In this document: in pieces, positions 43,543 to 51,868 of the stretch
Layout of the letters: each line of letters starts with the position of its first letter
Position numbering within the stretch: the first letter of the stretch is position 1
Assembly: GCA_021287165.1 (NCBI GenBank)
Contig: JAJTAY010000011.1
Location: 121,922-185,921, forward strand
Direction of reading: 5' to 3'
Origin: Bacteroidia bacterium
GTDB lineage: Bacteria; Bacteroidota; Bacteroidia; Bacteroidales; F082
Length of the DNA stretch: 64,000 nucleotides
The notes under the pieces: model-generated
Database searches by the model: none
The model's input: only the letters and a program-made list of their open reading frames with translations
What the model was told of the DNA's origin: nothing
Made by a program: the position numbers and the translations under genes

Positions 43543-45195
43543 ATGAAACACGTTTTCTACTTTTTCGCGCTCCTAATGATGCCGTTCATCGGCACTTATA
43601 CTGTTTCGGCACAGAGCCGCAACAATTTCGAAATTTCTAAAAGTCTTGAGATTTACAACAGCATACTCAAGGAGTTGAATATCAACTACGTTGATGAGAT
43701 CAATCCTTCAAAGCTCAATGAGGCAGCCATCAACGCCATGCTGCAGGAGCTTGATCCTTACACAGTATTTGTTCCCGAATCGCAGATTGAGGACCTCCGG
43801 CTGATGACCACCGGCGAGTACGGCGGTATTGGCTCGCTTATTCAGCAAAGCGGCGATTATGTGATCATTTCAGAGCCTTACGAAGGCTTTCCGGCTCAAA
43901 AGGCTGGTCTCATTCCCGGGGATAAGATTTTGGAAGTGAATGGTGTTGACATGAAGGGACGTCCATCTGCTGAGGTGAGCGAGCTGCTAAAGGGAGCTCC
44001 GGGCTCCAGGCTCCGGCTGCGCATAAGCCGCGAAGGCGTGGAAACACCTATGGAATTTGAGCTACAGCGTGAGAAAATAAAAATTGATAACATCCCCTAT
44101 TCAACGGTCTTCCCTGGAGGCATTGGCTATCTTAGGCTTTCAGGATTTACTCAAAAAGCATCAGCTGAGGTAAGGGAAACTATTCTCAACCTTAAGAAAC
44201 AACAGCCACTGAAAGGACTCATCATCGACCTGCGCGGCAATGGTGGTGGACTACTTAACGAAGCCGTTGATATCGCTGGTCTGTTTGTGGAGAAGGGCGA
44301 ACTCATCGTAAGCACCAAAGGAAAATCGCCCGAACAAACCACCGTGCACCGCACGCGCACTGCTCCGCTGGAGCCTGAACTCCCTTTAGTTATCCTTGTT
44401 AACGAAGGAAGTGCCTCAGCCAGCGAAATTGTGGCAGGTGCCATACAGGACCTCGATCGTGGGCTGGTGATTGGCCAACGGACATTTGGCAAAGGTCTGG
44501 TGCAGAACGTGGTGCCGCTGGTTTACAATACCCAGCTCAAGCTCACCATCGCCAAATATTATATCCCCAGCGGACGTTGTATTCAGGAAATCGATTATGC
44601 GCACAAGGATGAAAACGGCGGTATTGTACCCGATTCGTTGCGCTCGACCTATAAGACCCGAAAGGGCAGGGTGGTGTTCGACTATGGCGGAATCATGCCG
44701 GATATTCCGATGGAACCCGTCGATTTTAGCCCCATCAGTTCGAGCCTGTTTGCCGGAAACTATATCTTCCGGTTTGCCAACGAGTATGCCCGTAAGCACC
44801 CCGAGATACCTTCTGCCTACGAGTTCGATATCACCGACGATATTTTCAGCGATTTTATCAATTTTACTCAAGGCAAAAACTTTACCTATACCACCCGCAG
44901 CGAAAAGCTCCTCGGCGAACTTAAAAGGATTGCCGAAGAAGAGGCCTATTTAACCGCTATTGAAAACCATATCGAACAGCTGCGCAAAGAATTTGAACAG
45001 ATTAAACAAAACGACTTTCAACTGCATCGAAAGGAGATTGAACAATTGCTCAGGGTGGAGATAGTTTCGCGCTATTATTATCAGAAAGGCAAGATTATCA
45101 GTGCCTTAAAAGACGATCCTGAAGTGAAAAGAGCCATTGAGGTGCTCAGCAATCCGGCAGCATACCGTGCGGTATTCGAAAAAGGCAGAATTTGA
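43543..45195 (+). CDS. S41 family C-terminal processing peptidase
   Basis: 550 residues. N-terminal signal (HVFYFFALLMMPFIGTYTVS), an N-terminal helical domain, a PDZ domain (about 85-175; GGIGSLIQQSGDYVIISEPY) and a tail-specific protease domain. The catalytic region is GSASASE (289-295) with the general-base Lys317 in TFGKGLVQ. The C-terminal extension of about 150 residues (FANEYARKHPEIPSAYEFDI onward) is a common Bacteroidota feature. It trims exported proteins from the C-terminus. It probably belongs to the rnpA-yidD transcript. Confidence 0.94.
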   Translation: MKHVFYFFALLMMPFIGTYTVSAQSRNNFEISKSLEIYNSILKELNINYVDEINPSKLNEAAINAMLQELDPYTVFVPESQIEDLRLMTTGEYGGIGSLIQQSGDYVIISEPYEGFPAQKAGLIPGDKILEVNGVDMKGRPSAEVSELLKGAPGSRLRLRISREGVETPMEFELQREKIKIDNIPYSTVFPGGIGYLRLSGFTQKASAEVRETILNLKKQQPLKGLIIDLRGNGGGLLNEAVDIAGLFVEKGELIVSTKGKSPEQTTVHRTRTAPLEPELPLVILVNEGSASASEIVAGAIQDLDRGLVIGQRTFGKGLVQNVVPLVYNTQLKLTIAKYYIPSGRCIQEIDYAHKDENGGIVPDSLRSTYKTRKGRVVFDYGGIMPDIPMEPVDFSPISSSLFAGNYIFRFANEYARKHPEIPSAYEFDITDDIFSDFINFTQGKNFTYTTRSEKLLGELKRIAEEEAYLTAIENHIEQLRKEFEQIKQNDFQLHRKEIEQLLRVEIVSRYYYQKGKIISALKDDPEVKRAIEVLSNPAAYRAVFEKGRI

Positions 45196-45215
45196 TAGCC
45201 ATAATTAGCTGAACA

Positions 45216-46832
45216 ATGGCTCGCCGAGGCACCGACTGGTATTTCATCACCCTTATCCTTTTGGCCTGCAGCATACCGCTGTCGGAATTCGGCATGTCGG
45301 TCTCGCAAATCCTGCTTTTACTTGTGTGGATCTTTTATGACCGTCCCGCAGGATTCGCCGGAATGGGTTTCTTTGGCTCAGTAGCTGGAAATATTAAAAG
45401 ACGGATAAGTTTATTCATAAATAATCCTGCAGCGGTCGTCGCTGTTTCGGTCTATTTACTGCATCTCGTCGGACTAATCTACACATCCGATCTGCCTTAC
45501 GCCCTCAAAGACCTGCGAATTAAATTGCCGTTGCTGATTTTGCCACTGGTTCTCAGTTCAATGCCGCGCCTTTCGGAGCGAAAAACCATTACGCTCCTGT
45601 TGTTTTTCGTTGCTGCAGTATTTGCGGGAAGTCTGTTTAGTTTTTATGCGTTTGCAAAGGGAAAATTCACTGACATACGTGAGATATCGCTCTTTATCAG
45701 TCCGGTGCGTTTCAGCCTCACAATGGTGATCTCCGTGGTTATCCTGCTGGTATTAATGATACGCTACCGCCGGCTTGCATGGTACATTTATTTGGTGGGC
45801 ATTGGCTTTGCGGTATGGTTTTTCTATATGATTACCCTGCTTGAGTCGGCCACAGGATTTTTGGGGCTTGTGTTGTTGCTCTCACTACTGGCATTGAGAC
45901 TAATTTTTCTCATCCGGAAAAACTGGCTGCGCTGGGCACTGTTGTTTACAGCGGTTGCGATTCCGCTTTCGGCGCTCATTTTTGTTGCCGACACGGCCAG
46001 AGATATCTCAGCAAAGTCGAAAATTGATCTTGAAAACCTTGAGCCATTCACCCCAAGAGGATATCCCTACCGACACGACACCATTCATTTTGGGGTGGAA
46101 GACGGCAAATATATTGGGCTGTATTTTGCAGAAGCTGAGCTGGCCGATGCCTGGAACCGTCGCAGCAGTTACGATTTCTACGGCAACGACGATGCCGGCC
46201 AGTTGATCATGTACACAATCATCAGGTATATGACCTCCAAAGATTTGAGAAAGGATGCCGATGGCGTGGCTGCCCTAAGCGAACAGGACCTGAGAAACAT
46301 AGAGCACGGAATTGCCAATGCAAGCTATCTTAAGCCTGGATTACGAACAAGAATATCAAAGGCTTTTATGGGCTATCAAAACCTCAAATTCTTTGGCGAC
46401 CCCAATCGCAGCAGCGATTTTCAAAGGTTGGAATATGTCAGGGCGTCCTGGCATATTCTAAAGTCGAATTGGCTGATAGGCGTTGGAACGGGCGATGTTG
46501 TCAGCGCTTTCAGGCAGGCCTATGAAGAACTTGATTCACCGCTTCAGCAGAAATTCCGGTGGCGTTCGCACAACCAGTTTTTGTCGGTGGCTGTGGCTTT
46601 CGGCTTATTCGGGCTGATCTGGTTTCTTGTCGCGCTGTTTTATCCGCCGATCAGGCAACGACGATTCAACGATTTGATTTATTTCCTGTTTTTTGTACTA
46701 ATGCTTATGTCGATGCTTACCGAAGATACCTTGGAGAGCCAGCCCGGGGTGACTTTGTTTGCGTTTTTCAATGCATTTTTTCTTTTTACATCTGCTTTAT
46801 TGGGGCAAAACGCGCTGATTAGCCGTAAATAG
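45216..46832 (+). CDS. O-antigen ligase-like polytopic membrane protein
   Basis: 538 residues with about ten hydrophobic helices. A large soluble loop lies between about 270 and 400, followed by SWHILKSNWLIGVGTGDVVS and RSHNQFLSVAVAFGLFGLIW, which match the WaaL/RfaL ligase pattern (a conserved H-N-Q-x-L loop and following helices). Such enzymes join polysaccharide to a lipid or protein acceptor, though related proteins act as polymerases. No glycosyltransferase gene is adjacent, so the substrate is unknown. It starts 21 bases after the peptidase gene. Confidence 0.82.
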   Translation: MARRGTDWYFITLILLACSIPLSEFGMSVSQILLLLVWIFYDRPAGFAGMGFFGSVAGNIKRRISLFINNPAAVVAVSVYLLHLVGLIYTSDLPYALKDLRIKLPLLILPLVLSSMPRLSERKTITLLLFFVAAVFAGSLFSFYAFAKGKFTDIREISLFISPVRFSLTMVISVVILLVLMIRYRRLAWYIYLVGIGFAVWFFYMITLLESATGFLGLVLLLSLLALRLIFLIRKNWLRWALLFTAVAIPLSALIFVADTARDISAKSKIDLENLEPFTPRGYPYRHDTIHFGVEDGKYIGLYFAEAELADAWNRRSSYDFYGNDDAGQLIMYTIIRYMTSKDLRKDADGVAALSEQDLRNIEHGIANASYLKPGLRTRISKAFMGYQNLKFFGDPNRSSDFQRLEYVRASWHILKSNWLIGVGTGDVVSAFRQAYEELDSPLQQKFRWRSHNQFLSVAVAFGLFGLIWFLVALFYPPIRQRRFNDLIYFLFFVLMLMSMLTEDTLESQPGVTLFAFFNAFFLFTSALLGQNALISRK

Positions 46833-46843
46833 CGGCTTTTGAC

Positions 46844-46851
46844 TAAATTTG
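46844..46851 (+). promoter_or_regulatory. Promoter -7 box of cdd
   Basis: TAAATTTG followed by CCC, an exact TAnnTTTG 19 bases before the cdd ATG at 46871. Confidence 0.48.
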
Positions 46852-46870
46852 CCCTAACAATAACACAGGC

Positions 46871-47374
46871 ATGCCAGCAGAAAAACTAATGCTTGAATAT
46901 CTTATGCTGTCCGGGCCGGACGAATTAAGTGCCGGAGAACAGCGCTTGCTTGAAGAGGCCAAAGGAGCAGCGTTAAAAGCTTATGCGCCCTACAGCAATT
47001 TCAGGGTTGGAGCGGCAATCATGCTCGAAGATGGGACGATTGTAACCGGGAACAATCAGGAGAATGCGGCCTATCCCTCAGGCCTTTGTGCCGAGCGGGT
47101 CGCGCTTTTCTATGCTTCCGCTGTGCATCCCGGGATGAAGGTAAAAGCACTTGCGGTTACTGCAATCAACAGCGATGGTATTATAGAACAGCCTGTCACC
47201 CCTTGCGGGGCTTGCCGGCAGGTTATGGCCGAATATGAAAAAAATTCAGGTATTCCCATGCGAATTATCATGCAGGGTCAAACTGGACCTGTTATGGTGG
47301 TTGATTCGGTTTCAAGCCTTCTGCCATTCACTTTTGTAAACGATTTCCTCTTTAATCACAAACGCAAGCCATGA
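46871..47374 (+). CDS. cdd: Cytidine deaminase
   Basis: 167 residues. It deaminates cytidine and deoxycytidine in pyrimidine salvage. Motifs: KAYAPYSNFRVGAAI, the active site CAERVALFYAS (zinc Cys and catalytic Glu) and the second zinc pair PCGACRQVM. All catalytic residues are present. An N-terminal extension of about 35 residues precedes the core. Its stop overlaps the next start by four bases (ATGA), so the ChaN-like gene is coupled to it. Confidence 0.95.
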   Translation: MPAEKLMLEYLMLSGPDELSAGEQRLLEEAKGAALKAYAPYSNFRVGAAIMLEDGTIVTGNNQENAAYPSGLCAERVALFYASAVHPGMKVKALAVTAINSDGIIEQPVTPCGACRQVMAEYEKNSGIPMRIIMQGQTGPVMVVDSVSSLLPFTFVNDFLFNHKRKP

Positions 47375-48240
47375 AACAACTTATTGTCGCCATACTCGTC
47401 TTTGTCAGTATAGCAGCTCAGGCCTCCGATCCGCTTGCTTACAGGTTGGTTGACGCAAAAGGCAAGAAAACCACTTACGGGAAAATGTTGAAAGCAGCCA
47501 CGAATGCCGATGTCATATTTTTTGGCGAGCTGCACAATAATCCCATAGCGCATTGGATGCAGCTTGAGCTGAGCACCGCAATGGCTGACCAATATCCAGG
47601 AAAATTAGTCTTAGGAGCGGAGATGTTTGAAACCGACAACCAACAGGCATTGAGCGACTTCCTCGCGGGTACGATCAATCGCGACAGCCTTTCAAAGGCT
47701 GCCCGCCTGTGGCCCAATTACAAAACCGATATCGAACCCCTTGTTGTCCTGGCCCGCGATCGGACAATCCCATTTATTGCCACCAATGTACCGCGCAGGT
47801 ATGCCTCTATGGTTTTCAGACAGGGTTTCGATGTGCTTGGGTCGCTTTCCGATGACGAGAAGCGTTTCCTGCCACCCTTGCCCATAGAATATGACGCCGA
47901 ACTGCCTTCCTACAAGGCTATGCTCGAAATGATGGCCGGCCATGGAAAAGGCCCTGCCAACGAAAATTTTCCCAAAGCTCAGGCCATTAAAGATGCTACT
48001 ATGGCCTGGTTTATCCATCAGAACCTGCAATCCGGCCAGAAAATGATCCACTTCAACGGCGCTTACCATTCCGATAGTTTCGAAGGTATTGTCTGGTATT
48101 TGCGCCGGCTAAGGCCTGAACTGAAAATTATGGTCATTTCGACGCTTGAATCGGAGCAGCCCCTTCGACTCCCATCGGATAAAAAAGGCGTAGCCGACTT
48201 TGTGCTGCTTGTTCCTTCGAATATGACCAAAACCCACTGA
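47371..48240 (+). CDS. ChaN-like haem/iron-associated exported protein
   Basis: 289 residues. Signal peptide MKQLIVAILVFVSIAAQAS. Motifs DVIFFGELHNNPIAHWMQL and KLVLGAEMFETDNQQALSDF match the ChaN/PF04187 family, whose Campylobacter member binds haem through a Tyr-His pair. There is no lipobox Cys, so it is periplasmic rather than a lipoprotein. Metal or haem handling is inference from the family. Coupling to cdd by a four-base overlap looks like operon convenience. Confidence 0.83.
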   Translation: MKQLIVAILVFVSIAAQASDPLAYRLVDAKGKKTTYGKMLKAATNADVIFFGELHNNPIAHWMQLELSTAMADQYPGKLVLGAEMFETDNQQALSDFLAGTINRDSLSKAARLWPNYKTDIEPLVVLARDRTIPFIATNVPRRYASMVFRQGFDVLGSLSDDEKRFLPPLPIEYDAELPSYKAMLEMMAGHGKGPANENFPKAQAIKDATMAWFIHQNLQSGQKMIHFNGAYHSDSFEGIVWYLRRLRPELKIMVISTLESEQPLRLPSDKKGVADFVLLVPSNMTKTH

Positions 48241-48247
48241 GGCTATT

Positions 48248-49099
48248 ATGATCCTCCTTGCCGAAAGTGGGGCCACCCGATCGCACTGGGCCCTGGTTTC
48301 CAGCAACTGGTCTTCGGAGGTCGTCACGCTCAGAGGATTCAATCCCAATTATCACCAGCACAGCGCTTTTCCCGACCTTATCATCGAGCTGATCAAGGCT
48401 TTGCCAGAGTCGACGAAGGTTAGCGAGATCGTTTTTTATGGCTCAGGGTGTGCCGGAAAACAGCGTGCAGCCGATGTTGGCCAAATGCTGGCAAGGCTTT
48501 TTCCAAAAACTAATGTCCAGGTTCACGGCGATCTGCTGGCTGCTGCCCGTGGTTTATTTGGAACTCAGGCGGGTTTGGCTGTAATCCTTGGAACAGGTTC
48601 AAACGCAGGGGTGTACAACGGAAACGAAATCGTCAGGACAATCCCGTCCCTGGGCTATATCATGGGCGACGAAGGCAGTGGCTCGCATTTGGGAAAGCTG
48701 CTTGTGAAAGCTTTCGTGACCCGAAGGATGCCTGATGCTATCGCTGACGATTTTATGTACTTTACAGGCCTAAGCTACGATGATATTGTAAGAGCGATTT
48801 ACAGTCACCCGGAACCCGGAAACTTACTGGCTTCATTCGCACCATTTCTTTCGAAGTACAAAACGGAAGAATTTTGCGAAAGGCTTGTTATTGAATCATT
48901 TACTAGCTTCTTCAGTTTCTTAAAGCCAATGCTCCCCGAGGTAGCCCTGCCCGAAATATCCGCAACGGGTTCGGTGGCGGCAAATTTTTCGGCACAATTT
49001 ATCAAGACCGCGGAAACAAGTGGTTTCAAGGTTCGTCGCGTGCTAAGCTCTCCTTTCCCGGATCTATTGGCCTATCACCGGAAACTTCTGTCAGAATAG
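48248..49099 (+). CDS. BadF/BadG/BcrA/BcrD ATPase family, N-acetylglucosamine kinase-like
   Basis: 283 residues with the actin-type ATPase fold. Phosphate loops are LLAESGATRSHWALV near the N-terminus and VILGTGSNAGVYNG (about 115-128), with GDEGSGSHLGKLL (about 139-151) as in eukaryote-type GlcNAc kinases. It probably phosphorylates N-acetylglucosamine or a related amino sugar in cell-wall recycling. There is no Cys cluster, so a dehydratase activator role is unlikely. It starts seven bases after the ChaN-like gene and its end overlaps the convergent TonB receptor gene by nine bases. Confidence 0.87.
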   Translation: MILLAESGATRSHWALVSSNWSSEVVTLRGFNPNYHQHSAFPDLIIELIKALPESTKVSEIVFYGSGCAGKQRAADVGQMLARLFPKTNVQVHGDLLAAARGLFGTQAGLAVILGTGSNAGVYNGNEIVRTIPSLGYIMGDEGSGSHLGKLLVKAFVTRRMPDAIADDFMYFTGLSYDDIVRAIYSHPEPGNLLASFAPFLSKYKTEEFCERLVIESFTSFFSFLKPMLPEVALPEISATGSVAANFSAQFIKTAETSGFKVRRVLSSPFPDLLAYHRKLLSE

Positions 49100-51514
49100 C
49101 ATATTGAGCTGCAACATCAAGTGCAAACCCGCCTGAGGATAAAGCCCTTCAATGGTATTTGGCTGGCCATCGAGGTAGTAGCGATAGACCCATCCGTTGG
49201 CCACATACTTTGCGTTGAAGATATTAAAGATGTTCAAAATCAGGTTAGTACGACGTGCAATGGGCAGATTTGGCTCATACCAGAGTTTTAGGTTGGAAAC
49301 GCTGTAGGGCTCGATGCTGCGCTCCTTTGATGAGGTATTGTCGAGAAATTGCCTGCTTACAAAATTCGATTGAAAAGCCATCCCGATCTTTTCCGTAGGT
49401 TTCCATTCAGCGCTCATGCCTGCAGTGGCCGCAGGCGAAAACGAGATGTTGGTGTTACCGTGCTTAATCTCAAATTGAAAAGGTTGATGATCAGGGTCGT
49501 CCCAGTAGTTCCAATTATCAACATACTCCACAAATCCAATAATGCGGTTTGTGCTCAGGCTGAAATGGCCAGCAAGACTTATTTCGGGCAGAGGCTGCCA
49601 TCTGAGCAGGTTTTCCCAGCCCAGACGATAACTTTTTGGTACGTTGGTCATTATTGGTGAACCTACATTATTGATTTTTCCGGTGAGCACAAGCTGATCC
49701 TTGTAAAACATAAGAAATACATTGGTTTCCAGCTGCCATGTATTGCGCTGGTGCCTGTAACCGCTTTCAAGATTATAAAGTCGTTCGGGTTTTACCTGCT
49801 GTCCCGGATCGAGATCGCGGTAGGCTGTGCGGTTAGGTTCGCGGTTGGCGATGGCCAGTTGCACGTAAAGGTGGTCATTATTGCCAAGATGCCGGGTAAT
49901 GCCGGCTTTCGGATTGAAGAAAACGAAACTGTGCTGTTGGCTGAGGTTGCGAAGGTCGTCATGGGTGCCTTCTATTTTATAATCTATTGCTCTCAGTTGA
50001 AGGTCTCCATAAATTTCCCAATTCCTGCCAGATTTCAGATCGACCTTGCTGAAAAGGCTTACATCAGTCTTAGATCCTGTGTTGAAGTACCATGGGGTTT
50101 TGTTGTCAACAGCGGCCACGCGCGACCAGATGATATATCCAAAATGATCGCCGATGTATTGATTAATGCCGGCCCCTGATCGAACCGTTACGCTATGCTT
50201 TTCGAAGATATGACCCAGCTGCAAACCGTAGAAGCTGTTGTCGAGCCATTTCTGACGGATGAGGTCGGAGCGTTTCACTTCAACGCCGCCAACAATAGGG
50301 TTGCTAAGGCCATATTTACTGAATCGTTCGTTGTTTTTCCAGTTTTCATAGTAGCCGCGCCCGATCGTAAGGAAAGCTGTGGCCGTAAGTGTATTCGATG
50401 GGTCGATTTGGTGTGCCGTATGCAACTGATAATAGTCCTGCTGGTAGTTGTCAGTCTCATTATCGTAATGGCCAATGATGTTTCCCTGGTTATCAATGAT
50501 TTCACCGGCAGGATTATAACGCCTGTTTGTTTTTAGCATTTCTCTGGAAATGCCGTTCCATGCCTGATAGGTTTTTTCGGCGCCGCTTGTTGCCATCAAT
50601 TTGACCAGACTACGAGCACTGGTCCAGCTTCCGGCGAGATAAAACGACTTAAGGTCCGACCATCCGCGCTCGATATAGCCATCAGATGAAATTTTACTGA
50701 GCCTTCCTTCCAGCGTAAGGCCTTTTTCGTTGGTCCCGGTGCTGAAATTGAGCGTATTGCGGAAGCTGTTGAATGATCCCATACCTGATGTGATTTCGGC
50801 AAAGGGGCGCTCCGAACGCGATAGCGTACTAATGTTGATACTTGCGCCAAAAGCCGCACTACCATTGGTGGACGTTCCCACACCGCGTTGAATTTGCATG
50901 CTTTCGACCGAACTGCTCAGGTCGGGCAGGTTAACGAACCAAACGCCATGCGACTCGGGATCGTTTACCGGAACACCGTTGAGCGTAACATTGATTCGGG
51001 TAATTTCTGAGCCGCGTATGCGAATGCCTGTGTAGCCGATGCCTGCTCCTGCATCGGAGTTAACAACCAGCGAAGGGGTCATCGTAAGTAAATAGGGCAA
51101 ATCGACTCCCGAGTTTTGTTGGCGTATGGCCTGCCTGTCGAGGGTCGTAAAGGTGGCTGCACTACTTCGCCCAAGTCTGGTCGACATCACCACAACCTCC
51201 TCCTGCATCTGGCTGGTTTCGCTAAGCGAAAATGTGATATCGAGGTCTTGGTCAAGCACAATTTGCCTCTCAAGGGTCTGGTAGCCAACATAACTAACCA
51301 ATATCTGGTATGTTCCCGGCTTTAACCTGCTGAACCTGAACGTGCCATCAGCAGCACTCACCTGCTGGTAGTTTTGTCCCAACAGCCGCAAATGTGCTCC
51401 GGGAAGGGGCTGTTGGTCGGCAGCATCGACCACCCTGCCACGCAGGGTATGCTGCGCATGAAGTCCTGCTGTGAGCAGCAGGACCCAAACCAGAAAGAAA
51501 TAACTTTTCAACAT
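49091..51514 (-). CDS. TonB-dependent receptor under TPP riboswitch control, probable thiamine uptake
   Basis: 807 residues. Signal peptide MLKSYFFLVWVLLLTAGLHA, then a CarboxypepD_reg-like domain (LRGRVVDAADQQPLPGAHLR, about 24-110), a TonB-box-like MQEEVVVMST, a plug (PSLVVNSDAGAGIGYTGIRI) and a C-terminal barrel. The TPP riboswitch in its leader means it is repressed when thiamine diphosphate is plentiful, so thiamine or a precursor is the likely ligand. Receptors under this switch are known in Bacteroidota genomes. No inner-membrane thiamine transporter is adjacent. Its 3' end overlaps the sugar kinase gene by nine bases. Confidence 0.9.
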   Translation of the reverse strand: MLKSYFFLVWVLLLTAGLHAQHTLRGRVVDAADQQPLPGAHLRLLGQNYQQVSAADGTFRFSRLKPGTYQILVSYVGYQTLERQIVLDQDLDITFSLSETSQMQEEVVVMSTRLGRSSAATFTTLDRQAIRQQNSGVDLPYLLTMTPSLVVNSDAGAGIGYTGIRIRGSEITRINVTLNGVPVNDPESHGVWFVNLPDLSSSVESMQIQRGVGTSTNGSAAFGASINISTLSRSERPFAEITSGMGSFNSFRNTLNFSTGTNEKGLTLEGRLSKISSDGYIERGWSDLKSFYLAGSWTSARSLVKLMATSGAEKTYQAWNGISREMLKTNRRYNPAGEIIDNQGNIIGHYDNETDNYQQDYYQLHTAHQIDPSNTLTATAFLTIGRGYYENWKNNERFSKYGLSNPIVGGVEVKRSDLIRQKWLDNSFYGLQLGHIFEKHSVTVRSGAGINQYIGDHFGYIIWSRVAAVDNKTPWYFNTGSKTDVSLFSKVDLKSGRNWEIYGDLQLRAIDYKIEGTHDDLRNLSQQHSFVFFNPKAGITRHLGNNDHLYVQLAIANREPNRTAYRDLDPGQQVKPERLYNLESGYRHQRNTWQLETNVFLMFYKDQLVLTGKINNVGSPIMTNVPKSYRLGWENLLRWQPLPEISLAGHFSLSTNRIIGFVEYVDNWNYWDDPDHQPFQFEIKHGNTNISFSPAATAGMSAEWKPTEKIGMAFQSNFVSRQFLDNTSSKERSIEPYSVSNLKLWYEPNLPIARRTNLILNIFNIFNAKYVANGWVYRYYLDGQPNTIEGLYPQAGLHLMLQLNMLF

Positions 51515-51573
51515 GACAATTGATTTAAAGGTTTAACAACGAACCAATAAACCAATAGGGAATGGCTTTTCTT

Positions 51574-51663
51574 TTTCCCTTCGCCGGCATTACCCGGATC
51601 AGGTTCCAAGGGTATGATCTCAGCCTGTTTTTCATCCCGAAACTTCGGGAAAGGCACCCCTAT
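51574..51663 (-). ncRNA. TPP (THI element) riboswitch
   Basis: On the minus strand the conserved elements occur in order: GGGGTGCC (51660-51653), CAGGCTGAGATCATACCC (about 51634-51617), GAACCTGATC (51606-51597, split by the fold), then GGGTAATGCCGGCGAAGGGA (about 51595-51576). These are the hallmarks of the TPP aptamer: the CUGAGA pyrimidine-sensing loop and the pyrophosphate-binding GGGUAAUGCC. A P3-like hairpin (TCCCGAAGTTTCGGGA, 51650-51635) lies between them. It sits 60 bases before the receptor ATG. Confidence 0.95.
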
Positions 51664-51675
51664 TGAGTTTCGGTG

Positions 51676-51708
51676 CAAAGGTACTGCCTTTTTTAAGTCT
51701 TTGTCAAG
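51676..51708 (-). promoter_or_regulatory. Promoter of the TPP riboswitch transcript
   Basis: Minus strand TACCTTTG (51683-51676) with CTTG (51708-51705) 21 bases upstream, a good Bacteroidota match. Transcription would start near 51669, so the RNA begins only a few bases before the aptamer. Confidence 0.58.
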
Positions 51709-51841
51709 CATAAGATCTGATCAAAGCGCCCCATCTCGGGATAAGTATTCTAAATTATTGGGCAAACCATTGAAAGTCAATTAATATAATTTAGAACGCG
51801 ATAAAATAAGAAAATAGGTAAATAAATACCAAATAAGTGTT

Positions 51842-51849
51842 TAATTTTG
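51842..51849 (+). promoter_or_regulatory. Putative -7 box of the ABC/G3E operon
   Basis: TAATTTTG matches TAnnTTTG, 19 bases before the ATG at 51869. It faces away from the TPP riboswitch promoter, so the riboswitch does not control this operon. No -33 element was seen. Confidence 0.47.
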
Positions 51850-51868
51850 CTTCATCAAAGATGATGTC

